Assembly (NCBI GenBank): GCA_963728295.1
Contig: CAVSKB010000020.1
Location: forward strand, 1-23,298
Direction: 5' to 3'
DNA: 23,298 bases
From: DATJKD01 sp963728295
GTDB lineage: Bacteria > Pseudomonadota > Gammaproteobacteria > Steroidobacterales > Steroidobacteraceae
Part shown: positions 6,419-11,597 of the stretch, piece by piece
Layout: every line of letters starts with the position of its first letter
Numbering within the stretch: position 1 is the stretch's first letter
The notes under the pieces: model-generated
The model's database searches: none
The model's input: only the letters and a program-made list of their open reading frames with translations
Told to the model about the DNA's origin: nothing
Program-made: the position numbers and the translations under genes

Positions 6419-6468
6419 TGCTCCATCCTCTCAAGTAATGGAGCCTCCGGGAAAGTCGGGGCGGTTCA

Positions 6469-6810
6469 AAGCATGCGTGGACATCTTCAGTTACCACCCT
6501 TAAGAACGCGTCGATCGATCCTACGGTCGGGACGGGCTCATAGCCATGCCACTTCAGGTCTGCGCGAAGCCAGAAGACACGCCAGATTGCTCGAGTACGA
6601 ACGAAGGTGGCCTTGGCCACGCCGTGCTCAAGTTTCTCGCCAGGGGCTCCGCGCCACACAGGGCGGATCTCGAATATCTCAACGCTCTGGCCGGAAATTC
6701 GATAGCCAAGGTCCAGTTCATGTCGAATGTGCGGAGGCGGTCGGCGCTTCTCGAGGAAGGCGTCGAGCGACCCTTCGGGCCCACGCTGCTTCGAGCTGAC
6801 TCAGCGCCAC
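6469..6810 (-). pseudogene. DUF3024 cassette protein, 5' frameshift and 3' IS insertion
   Basis: In the minus strand from about 6785 the frame reads DAFLEKRRPPPHIRHELDLG, YRISGQSVEIFEIRPVW, KATFVRTRAIWRVFWLRADL and DVHACF, the DUF3024 family of small conserved proteins (about 110 residues). The likely start is GTG at 6810 (ALSQLEAA...), eight bases from the attC core, but it is joined to the main frame only through an indel near 6770-6790. At 6468 the IS3 element cuts the gene. Across the IS, removing the element and one AAG copy restores DVHACFG and a TGA at 5146-5144, so only the last residue or so is changed; the present frame runs about 40 codons into the IS. The function of the family is unknown. 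Confidence 0.8.
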
Positions 6811-6817
6811 GGCCGAT

Positions 6818-6943
6818 GCCTAACGCCCGCGTTGAGCCGCCGCGCATCGACAACCGTAGCGCGCCGCTGGCGCAGACTCTCCCAGGGCGCCTGCGGCGCG
6901 CGGCAGCTGAGGCTGCCCGGTCCGCTCCAACGCATTGTTAGGC
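6818..6943 (-). repeat. attC site (126-bp class)
   Basis: GCCTAAC at 6818-6824 and GTTAGGC at 6937-6943, arms CGTTGAGCCG/CCGCTCCAACG with one extra base on the right. It contains a large GC-rich central stem (GCGCGCCGCTGGCGC...GCGCCTGCGGCGCGC). It lies directly after the stop of the 127-residue membrane protein. Confidence 0.93.
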
Positions 6944-6944
6944 G

Positions 6945-7328
6945 TCATCGTTGGCGAATAAGTGAACTTGCAGCACCAAAGATTAGAAACCCGATCACGC
7001 CGATGCCGATGGTGGCAAAGGCAACTGCGAATGCGCCCGGGATATGCCCACCAATATAGTTGTAGCCGCTGGTCATCACCAAGAATGGCGGAAGAAATGC
7101 GGCGACTACAGAACAGCCAAGCATGTACACAAGGGCCAACACTGTTGTAAGCAGCCCGCTGCGCAATCTGCGCATCAAAAGCAGTCCTCCGGCGAGGCAA
7201 ATTGCGATGCTGAGGCCTAGCGCACCGAGGTAGAGCATGCTCGTCAGTGAGTTGTCCCAGAAACGTGGTGTGTCAAATGGGGGGCCGTTCACAATCGTCG
7301 CTAGAAAGCCGAATGCGGCGAAGGCCAT
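6945..7328 (-). CDS. Hypothetical membrane protein (gene cassette)
   Basis: The 127-residue product has four probable membrane helices: AFAAFGFLATIVNG, SMLYLGALGLSIAICLAGGL, LTTVLALVYMLGCSVVAAFL and AFAVAFATIGIGVIGFLIFG, with a short basic tail. No family is recognised. The stop TGA is just after the attC core at 6937-6943, and attC 7375-7461 is 47 bases upstream. ATG at 7328 is the first ATG. TTG at 7343 would add five residues, and neither has a strong ribosome site. The compact layout with little flanking DNA is typical of a cassette. A role in the inner membrane is all that can be inferred. Confidence 0.75.
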   Translation of the reverse strand: MAFAAFGFLATIVNGPPFDTPRFWDNSLTSMLYLGALGLSIAICLAGGLLLMRRLRSGLLTTVLALVYMLGCSVVAAFLPPFLVMTSGYNYIGGHIPGAFAVAFATIGIGVIGFLIFGAASSLIRQR

Positions 7329-7374
7329 CCAACAATCGAGCAACGGAAGAGAATCTCGAGATTTGTCATCTGAC

Positions 7375-7461
7375 GCCTAACGCCCGCGTTGAGCGGCGCG
7401 CTGCTGGTGTTTCACGTCAGGCACCCTATGCATATGCGCCCGCTCCAACGCGCTGTTAGGC
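7375..7461 (-). repeat. attC site (87-bp class)
   Basis: GCCTAAC at 7375-7381 and GTTAGGC at 7455-7461, arms CGTTGAGCGG/CCGCTCCAACGCG with an extra base on the right. The stop codon TAA of the 217-residue gene is inside the right core. Confidence 0.92.
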
Positions 7462-8106
7462 GGCGTTGCCACGCGCGCTGGCGAAAACTGCCTCAGCTTC
7501 AGTCACGAGTTCGTCCAATAGAGAAAGGTGCTGCTCTACAAGATCTATCGCCGGCGTTCCAGACCATTCTTCGTCAGCAAAATATATGGCGTCGCTTGTA
7601 ACTGCAGCGCGCGCCGCAGCCTTGGCGGCTTTTCTGGCCCGTCGGGCTTCAACTTTTTGCTGAAGTTGGTCTAGACGGTGGCGCTTCCACTCTCTGTAAG
7701 GGCGCAGCAGATCCTCGACGATGATCGCCAGCGATCTGCGGTACCAAGGCGTGCCCCTGTGGACCGTGACTGTAACTGAATCCCTGAGTCGAATACTTGA
7801 GGTTCCCATCATACTGATTACGCGTCGCGTCTCGAGCGGACCTTCCTTCAGCACGTAGTTCCGCTGATCGAGCAGGTATCTACTAATGGCTGAAGCACCG
7901 AGCCGATGCTGCCAGCTCTGGTACCACGGGTCGAATCGAGGGTTCTCGGCTAGCTCCTTTTGAAGATGGAACGTGACGCTTCGGCTGAAGACAATGGCTG
8001 CCTCCAGAAAGGTCGCGAACTCCTGGCGCTGCTCAAGGGTAGTGTCGCGCGCCTTACTCACGAAAAAGCGTGACTTCTGCAATGTTTCTCGGGCTATCAG
8101 GGACAT
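7456..8106 (-). CDS. Unrecognised 216-residue cassette protein
   Basis: I do not recognise a family. The N-terminal half includes RQEFATFLEAAIVFSRSVTF, FDPWYQSWQHRLGASAISRY and LLDQRNYVLKEGP, an aromatic-rich, probably alpha-helical region. A middle segment reads SVTVTVHRGTPWYRRSLAII. Next comes a basic helix (KRHRLDQLQQKVEARRARKA, then AAKAAARAA), and the tail is an acidic helix. No signal peptide or membrane segment is visible. The TAA stop lies within the attC core at 7455-7461. The start is ATG at 8106 or GTG at 8109. It is the longest intact cassette gene here. The mix of an N-terminal globular part with a basic coiled-coil would suit a nucleic-acid-binding protein, but that is speculation. 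Confidence 0.8.
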   Translation of the reverse strand: MSLIARETLQKSRFFVSKARDTTLEQRQEFATFLEAAIVFSRSVTFHLQKELAENPRFDPWYQSWQHRLGASAISRYLLDQRNYVLKEGPLETRRVISMMGTSSIRLRDSVTVTVHRGTPWYRRSLAIIVEDLLRPYREWKRHRLDQLQQKVEARRARKAAKAAARAAVTSDAIYFADEEWSGTPAIDLVEQHLSLLDELVTEAEAVFASARGNAA

Positions 8107-8132
8107 CACCGTACCGCTCGGGCTCAGAAGCC

Positions 8133-8220
8133 GCCTAACAGCTGAGCTGAGCGCCGCGCGCGAAGACGCAACCTGTTAGCACTTTATCGCTCACGCGTGC
8201 GCTCCAGCGAGTTGTTAGGT
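8133..8220 (-). repeat. attC site (88 bp)
   Basis: GCCTAAC at 8133-8139 and GTTAGGT at 8214-8220. It is nearly the same as attC 1402-1488: both have GAGCTGAGCGCCGCGCGCG on the left and CACGCGTGCGCTCCAGCGA on the right. Confidence 0.92.
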
Positions 8221-8225
8221 TGCCA

Positions 8226-8630
8226 TCACCCTTTCCACTTCCAGACGCCAATCACCGCAATAGAGACGCCAATTGCAAAGAGGCCGATGGAAGACCAAAA
8301 CAGCAGGCGGTGTGCGAACGCATACTTTTGGCCTCTCGCTCTCGTGGAGAGATGATCGAAAAGTCTCGACGACTCGTACCGCAAGTGGTTGATCGGCGCG
8401 AGCACAACAAGACCCAACAGAAGGACTGCGATTGCGACGGCCGTGAATCTGACAATTTGCGTCGTGTCGTCAGTGCGCTGCACGAGCTGCGTCAGGAATG
8501 TCAGGAGCGAGATAACGCCACCACCGTTCAGCAGGAACATCCCCTTAATTCCCTGGGAATGTAGCTCGGCCCGACGGTTCGCCCTCTCAGGGTAGTCCGG
8601 ACGCGGCCAGGGGGAGGGTTCGTCAGCCAT
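8226..8630 (-). CDS. Hypothetical membrane protein (gene cassette)
   Basis: The 134-residue protein has a soluble N-terminus (MADEPSPWPRPDYPERANRR), then about three membrane helices (GMFLLNGGGVISLLTFLTQL, FTAVAIAVLLLGLVVLAPI, LLFWSSIGLFAIGVSIAVIG) and a short basic end. The layout resembles small uncharacterised inner-membrane proteins; no family name is claimed. ATG at 8630 lies only four bases beyond the attC core at 8635-8641, so the GTTAGG of the core is the only Shine-Dalgarno-like sequence available. The stop is five bases before attC 8133-8220. Confidence 0.8.
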   Translation of the reverse strand: MADEPSPWPRPDYPERANRRAELHSQGIKGMFLLNGGGVISLLTFLTQLVQRTDDTTQIVRFTAVAIAVLLLGLVVLAPINHLRYESSRLFDHLSTRARGQKYAFAHRLLFWSSIGLFAIGVSIAVIGVWKWKG

Positions 8631-8634
8631 GGCA

Positions 8635-8760
8635 ACCTAACGCCCGCGTTGAGCCGCCGCGCGCCGGCGAAAGGAGCGCGCCGCAGGCGCAAACTCTCGA
8701 AGCGCGCCTGCGGCGCGCAAAAGCAGGCGCCAGGCGGGCGGCTCGAATGCGTTGTTAGAC
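8635..8760 (-). repeat. attC site (126-bp class)
   Basis: ACCTAAC at 8635-8641 and GTTAGAC at 8754-8760, arms CGTTGAGCCGCCGCG/GGGCGGCTCGAATGCG with the extra base on the right, and a GCGCGCCGCAGGCGC/GCGCCTGCGGCGCGC central stem. Confidence 0.94.
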
Positions 8761-8764
8761 CGCA

Positions 8765-9046
8765 TCATGCCCCCAGTTTCGGCGCCACTCGCTGAGCCGC
8801 CTCGTGGGACGTCATTACCGGATGGACGTCGAATTCAACCAAGTCACTCCAGTGTCCCATCCACTGCTCGAGAAGGGTCCGATCATGGGTCTCCATGATT
8901 TGATAGCAGGTGGCCAAATTCTCGTCGACCCAACTTGAGATGTAGACGAGTCCTTCGGGTGCCATTCGCCCGCGCTCCCTGAAACGCTGATATACAGGTG
9001 CGGCGTCTCCATTTCGGAAGTGCTCAACGACCATATACAGGGCCAC
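8765..9046 (-). CDS. DUF3303-family protein (gene cassette)
   Basis: The 93-residue product reads ALYMVVEHFRNGDAAPVYQR, FRERGRMAPEGLVYISSWVD and CYQIMETHDRTLLEQWMGHW, then a VHPVMTSHEAA end, matching the DUF3303 family, whose members look like ferredoxin-like (dimeric alpha-beta barrel) domains. The GTG at 9046 is chosen as start because AAGGAG lies eight bases upstream and the conserved block begins there; a longer frame to 9106 is arginine-rich and lacks support. No catalytic residue assignment is known to me. The gene lies between attC 8635-8760 and attC 9091-9178. The protein should be cytoplasmic, with an unknown role. Confidence 0.85.
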   Translation of the reverse strand: MALYMVVEHFRNGDAAPVYQRFRERGRMAPEGLVYISSWVDENLATCYQIMETHDRTLLEQWMGHWSDLVEFDVHPVMTSHEAAQRVAPKLGA

Positions 9047-9090
9047 GCTGGATCTCCTTGGGCGCTGCCACCACCTGCGATGATGATGCG

Positions 9091-9178
9091 GTCTAACGCC
9101 CCGCATGAGCGCCGCGCGCGCTCAGGCGTCGACCTGGCAGTTTATGGATCACGCGTGCGCTCGATGCGGATGTTAGGT
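9091..9178 (-). repeat. attC site (88 bp)
   Basis: GTCTAAC at 9091-9097 and GTTAGGT at 9172-9178, arms CGCATGAGCGCCGCGCGCG/CACGCGTGCGCTCGATGCG. It belongs with sites 1402-1488 and 8133-8220. Confidence 0.92.
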
Positions 9179-9182
9179 TGCG

Positions 9183-9458
9183 TTAGCGCGTTTTGCTGAG
9201 TCGGTCCGCCATGCGTGTCTGCCAGCCCGGGCCGGTCGATTTCCACCGCGCTATGACGTCGGCGGGCAGCCGGATGGTAATGAGCTTTCGCGGGTTGGCC
9301 GAAACCGGGCGTCCCCCTTTCTTGACCTTGGCCCGAGCAAGCATGTCCGAGTCGAGCTCTGGGAGCTCCACATACTCCCTGGCCTTAACGACATGAGCGT
9401 CGACGCGTGCCAGGTCAGATTTCAAGGTACGGCGCGATCCGCGCTTCTTCGCGGGCAT
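9183..9458 (-). CDS. brnA: BrnA-type antitoxin
   Basis: The 91-residue protein ends in KLITIRLPADVIARWKSTGP and GWQTRMADRL, the BrnA antitoxin C-terminal DNA-binding motif (ribbon-helix-helix-like, ITIRLPADVIARWK). The N-terminus is basic. BrnA binds and neutralises BrnT and represses the shared promoter. Its ATG at 9458 lies inside the end of brnT (overlap of 44 bases), so the two are translated together, toxin first, as usual for brnTA. The TAA stop is four bases beyond the attC core at 9172-9178. Placement inside an integron cassette suits a stabilising role for the array. Confidence 0.88.
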   Translation of the reverse strand: MPAKKRGSRRTLKSDLARVDAHVVKAREYVELPELDSDMLARAKVKKGGRPVSANPRKLITIRLPADVIARWKSTGPGWQTRMADRLSKTR

Positions 9459-9690
9459 TGGCTTTCCTCATACTAAATACGTGTCGATCATCACCGCGCG
9501 GCGTATAGCCGATCACCACCATTCGGCCCATCAAACGGCCGTAGCAAATGATGCGCGTCTCGCCGTAGGTCTTACGCTTGTCCTCGACTTCCAAGGTCAC
9601 GCCCTGAAAGACGATGGCTGCATCCTCGAACGCCAGGCCACGAGCAGCAAAGGTCTTGTCGCGCTTGGCCGGATCGAACGTGATGCGCAC
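9415..9690 (-). CDS. brnT: BrnT-type toxin (RelE-fold ribonuclease)
   Basis: The 91-residue protein opens RITFDPAKRDKTFAARGLAF and has EDAAIVFQG, YGETRIICYGRLMGRMVVIG, YTPRGDDRHVFSMRKANARE and EEARIAPY. These are the BrnT family hallmarks (FDPAK, RGLxFEDA, GETR, YTxRGDxxRxxSxRKANxRE). BrnT toxins are RelE-like ribonucleases that stop translation. The Arg, His and Lys/Arg residues near the C-terminus, seen in the family as active-site residues, are present. The start is GTG at 9690; no better upstream start was found. It lies upstream of brnA in one cassette, 62 bases from attC 9753-9878. Confidence 0.9.
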   Translation of the reverse strand: MRITFDPAKRDKTFAARGLAFEDAAIVFQGVTLEVEDKRKTYGETRIICYGRLMGRMVVIGYTPRGDDRHVFSMRKANAREEARIAPYLEI

Positions 9691-9752
9691 GAGTTATTGT
9701 AACTACAACAACACCCGCCCGCAAGCATTCTGAGGAACGGACACCGAACGCA

Positions 9753-9878
9753 ACCTAACGCCCGCGTTGAGCCGCCGCGAACCGGCAGCCGAAGCGCGCC
9801 GCGGGCGCAGAATCCTCAAGCGCGCCTGCGGCGCGCCACAACCGACGCCACTCGGGCGGCTCGAACGCGATGTTAGAA
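9753..9878 (-). repeat. attC site (126-bp class)
   Basis: ACCTAAC at 9753-9759 and GTTAGAA at 9872-9878, arms CGTTGAGCCGCCGCG/GGGCGGCTCGAACGCG with an extra right-arm base. Its left part GAGCCGCCGCGAACCGGC also occurs in attC 5012-5137. Confidence 0.94.
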
Positions 9879-9900
9879 CGCACCACCCACCGCTGTGTCT

Positions 9901-10227
9901 TCACCGCAGCAAAGTCCGCACTGCAACATAGATCGCACCGCCAACGGCATATATCAACAGAAGTGCCGCCACGCCGTACGCTACCCGTAGCCAGGACACC
10001 GAATCGGGAGCCGCGTTTCGTCCCAATGATGCAGCGAACCGGTTCTCAAGGATGAAATTCCCAAGCCACTCGCCGGCAGCGGTAATTGGCAAGGCCAGGA
10101 GAAGGAGTGCGAGCCAACCCAGGATGGTCTTTGGCTGCCAAGGCCAAACTTGTACAAGCAAGAGCACTCCAAGAACGAGAGAGGCGGCCACATACATTCC
10201 GAGGAAGCGAACCACCCGCGCTGACAT
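9901..10227 (-). CDS. Hypothetical membrane protein (gene cassette)
   Basis: The 108-residue product has three hydrophobic segments: FLGMYVAASLVLGVLLLVQV, TILGWLALLLLALPITAAGE and VAYGVAALLLIYAVGGAIYV, with WLGNFILENRFAASLG between the second and third. ATG at 10227 is five bases from the attC core (10233-10239), so the leader is nearly absent; the longer frame upstream runs through the attC itself and is discarded. I recall no family. It should sit in the inner membrane. The stop is 22 bases before attC 9753-9878. Confidence 0.8.
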   Translation of the reverse strand: MSARVVRFLGMYVAASLVLGVLLLVQVWPWQPKTILGWLALLLLALPITAAGEWLGNFILENRFAASLGRNAAPDSVSWLRVAYGVAALLLIYAVGGAIYVAVRTLLR

Positions 10228-10232
10228 GTGCG

Positions 10233-10355
10233 TTCTAACGCCCGCGTTGAGCCGCCGCGAAGGAGCAGCAGGAGCGCGCCGCAGGCGAGAATGACAGTGC
10301 GCCTGCGGCGCGCCAATACTGAGGCCTGGCGGGCGGCTCGAACGCATTGTTAGGC
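10233..10355 (-). repeat. attC site (123 bp)
   Basis: TTCTAAC at 10233-10239 (first base off consensus) and GTTAGGC at 10349-10355, arms CGTTGAGCCGCCGCG/GGGCGGCTCGAACGC, and a GCGCGCCGCAGGCG/GCGCCTGCGGCGCGC stem. Confidence 0.93.
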
Positions 10356-10364
10356 GACGAGCAA

Positions 10365-10808
10365 TTACTGCTGAACAGGGCCAACGTCCATACCGTCGTA
10401 CGTATCAAGGCCATTCTCATCGGCGAAACGATTCAACTGTAGGTTGCGCGCGTTCAGGGACGCAACTGAATGGGTCTTCACCTTCTCGAGATGCAGCCAC
10501 CACTGGTCGGGGTCTTTGGGTGAGTCCTTGTCCGCTAAGTGTATGTCCTCCAGTCGATATCCCTGAGCTTGCAACAGTCTTGCAGCCCGCTCCAACGGTG
10601 CTCGAGTCGAGTGCGTAAAGAAGTAACCCCATACCATGTCCTGGGACATGTCCCACCCAGACTTCTGCTGGATGTTATCGAACATGTCTTGAAGCTGTTC
10701 TACAGAAATCATGCTTTTAGGCAGAGTCTCGGACACAGCTAACGCTGCGGAAAGGAGTGAGCATGCTGCGACGAATATCTGGGCAGCGCGGCGGAAGCGA
10801 CGACTCAT
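10365..10808 (-). CDS. RraB-domain protein with a signal peptide (gene cassette)
   Basis: The 147-residue protein starts MSRRFRRAAQIFVAACSLLS, a convincing signal sequence ending near Ala-Leu-Ala. The rest matches the RraB (regulator of RNase E activity B) domain: WDMSQDMVWGYFFTHSTRAP, LERAARLLQAQGYRLEDI, WWLHLEKVKTHSVASLNARN and GLDTYDGMDVGPV. Classical RraB is a cytoplasmic inhibitor of RNase E. A secreted or periplasmic version cannot reach RNase E, so this domain must do something else here, or the N-terminus is a membrane anchor. ATG at 10808 is four bases beyond the attC core (10813-10819), which supplies the only AGG for ribosome binding. The TAA stop is nine bases before attC 10233-10355. 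Confidence 0.85.
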   Translation of the reverse strand: MSRRFRRAAQIFVAACSLLSAALAVSETLPKSMISVEQLQDMFDNIQQKSGWDMSQDMVWGYFFTHSTRAPLERAARLLQAQGYRLEDIHLADKDSPKDPDQWWLHLEKVKTHSVASLNARNLQLNRFADENGLDTYDGMDVGPVQQ

Positions 10809-10812
10809 CGTC

Positions 10813-10939
10813 GCCTAACGTCCGCGATCAGCGGCGGCGCGCAGTCGGCGCGCCGCTTGCCGCTCGAACCTGGAAGCCGCCTGCAGATCTTGCAAGCGGC
10901 GTGACGACAAGCGACGACCGCTGCATCGCATTGTTAGGC
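10813..10939 (-). repeat. attC site (127 bp), first of the array
   Basis: GCCTAAC at 10813-10819 and GTTAGGC at 10933-10939, arms GCGATCAGCGG/CCGCTGCATCGC with the extra base on the right. It differs in arm sequence from the GTTGAGCC sites. It belongs to the cassette nearest attI. Confidence 0.92.
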
Positions 10940-10945
10940 GGCAAT

Positions 10946-11443
10946 TCATAAGTCGCTTCGGGCGCCGCGTGTTGGTCGAGCTTCGCCAAGCATCGATGCC
11001 ACGCCAACACGAATGCCACCGGATCTCAATCGAGAGCCAGATCGAGCCCAGTGCTCCGGCCCCAACGGCAAGACGTCAAATCCGGAGCGGTGGGCGGCAA
11101 AGAAGTGGCCCAGTAGAAGGCGTCGGGACAGCGCGGGCAAGAACCTAAAGTCGCCGCACAAATTACGCCGATCGTTTGCCACTCAAGCTCGGATGCGACG
11201 GTGCCGCTGCCTTGGATCGACCGCAATGAGGGAAGCAGCATCGTCGCGATCGTGGCCGGAAACATCAAAAGAACGACACAGGTCGCCAATTGCAGCCCGA
11301 CAAGAGAAAGCGCATGGTCGGATCGATGTCGTCGGATGAAGGCGCGAGAATGCGATCCACTGGTACGAGTGTCGATACCGCGCCACTGCCCAAATCAAGC
11401 CAGTAAGCCGGATGCCTAAGGTCGCGACTTGTAACGGAGTCAA
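10946..11443 (-). pseudogene. Attl-proximal cassette gene, decayed membrane protein
   Basis: From TTG at 11443 (AAGGG just upstream) the minus strand reads TPLQVATLGIRLTGLIWAV. It then continues in another frame (GAVSTLVPVDRILAPSSDDI, DPTMRFLLSG) and in a third (LQLATCVVLLMFPATIATML, LPSLRSIQGSGTVASELEWQ, TIGVICAATLG). The remaining part to TGA at 10946 is scrambled by at least one more shift. The joined product would be a membrane protein of about 165 residues with three or four helices and no named family. At least three indels are needed, more than expected from isolated errors, so this is probably a true pseudogene although it is the first cassette and so the last one acquired. Confidence 0.55.
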
Positions 11444-11459
11444 CTGCCCTTCCGTTGCA

Positions 11460-11525
11460 GCCTAACAGTAATTAAGTAAAACGCGACCCTGAAAGTGTGC
11501 ATTTTGTTCGTATATGCCGGTTGAG
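11460..11525 (-). other. attI recombination site
   Basis: GCCTAAC at 11460-11466 (GTTAGGC on the minus strand) is the first core met when moving from intI to the array. It has no paired attC arm on its intI side, and the flanking 60 bases are AT-richer than the surroundings. This position and asymmetry are those of attI. Integrase binding sites cannot be mapped by eye. Confidence 0.75.
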
Positions 11526-11536
11526 CCGCCGCAACC
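11519..11536 (+). repeat. attC-like arm fragment between attI and intI
   Basis: GGTTGAGCCGCCGCAACC matches the inner arm GTTGAGCCGCCGCGAACC of sites 5012-5137 and 9753-9878 with a single missing base. No core or partner arm is present. Confidence 0.6.
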
Positions 11537-11538
11537 CG

Positions 11539-11553
11539 CTGTATTAACTACAG
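11539..11553. promoter_or_regulatory. LexA-like operator, one base short
   Basis: CTGTATTAACTACAG has perfect CTGTA/TACAG arms but a 5-base centre, where the gammaproteobacterial LexA consensus (CTGT-N8-ACAG) needs six. It lies 44 bases before the intI start, where LexA boxes of SOS-controlled integrases are found. Confidence 0.6.
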
Positions 11554-11575
11554 CACGGCTCTCTTAGAGCGTCAA
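11547..11575 (-). promoter_or_regulatory. Candidate cassette promoter (Pc)
   Basis: On the minus strand TTGACG (11575-11570), a 17-base spacer and TGTAGT (11552-11547) form a reasonable sigma-70 promoter pointing through attI into the array. The -10 overlaps the LexA-like box. This is recognition by eye only. Confidence 0.45.
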
Positions 11576-11597
11576 CGAATCGGTCGGCTTAGGCTGC

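Larger units (their letters stand above)
5157..6468 (-). mobile_element. IS3-family insertion sequence (IS51/IS3411-like subgroup), 1312 bp
   Basis: The ends are imperfect inverted repeats starting TGAACCGCCCCG on both sides (5157 onward and, inverted, up to 6468), followed by a similar TTTCC-GGAG segment. They are flanked by a 3-bp duplication AAG (5154-5156 and 6469-6471), the usual IS3 family signature. Inside are orfA and orfB on the minus strand with stop/start overlap. The ends and both proteins closely resemble what I recall of IS3411/IS629. It interrupts the last codons of a DUF3024 gene in the cassette ending at attC 5012-5137. Both frames are open and the ends are intact, so it could be active. 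Confidence 0.93.

Noticed and set aside
5187..6503. A 438-residue plus-strand frame over the IS3 element
   Set aside because: It is antisense to orfA and orfB, which carry the HTH and DDE motifs.
1402..10939. The repeated GC-rich palindromes considered as CRISPR or REP elements
   Set aside because: They have attC cores and arms, alternate with short genes rather than spacers, and face an intI gene with attI.
11183..11443. Separate open frames 11183-11443, 11026-11289 and 10946-11182 taken as three cassette genes
   Set aside because: Each is protein-like only in part, and the protein-like parts join across frames into one membrane protein. A single decayed gene explains them better.
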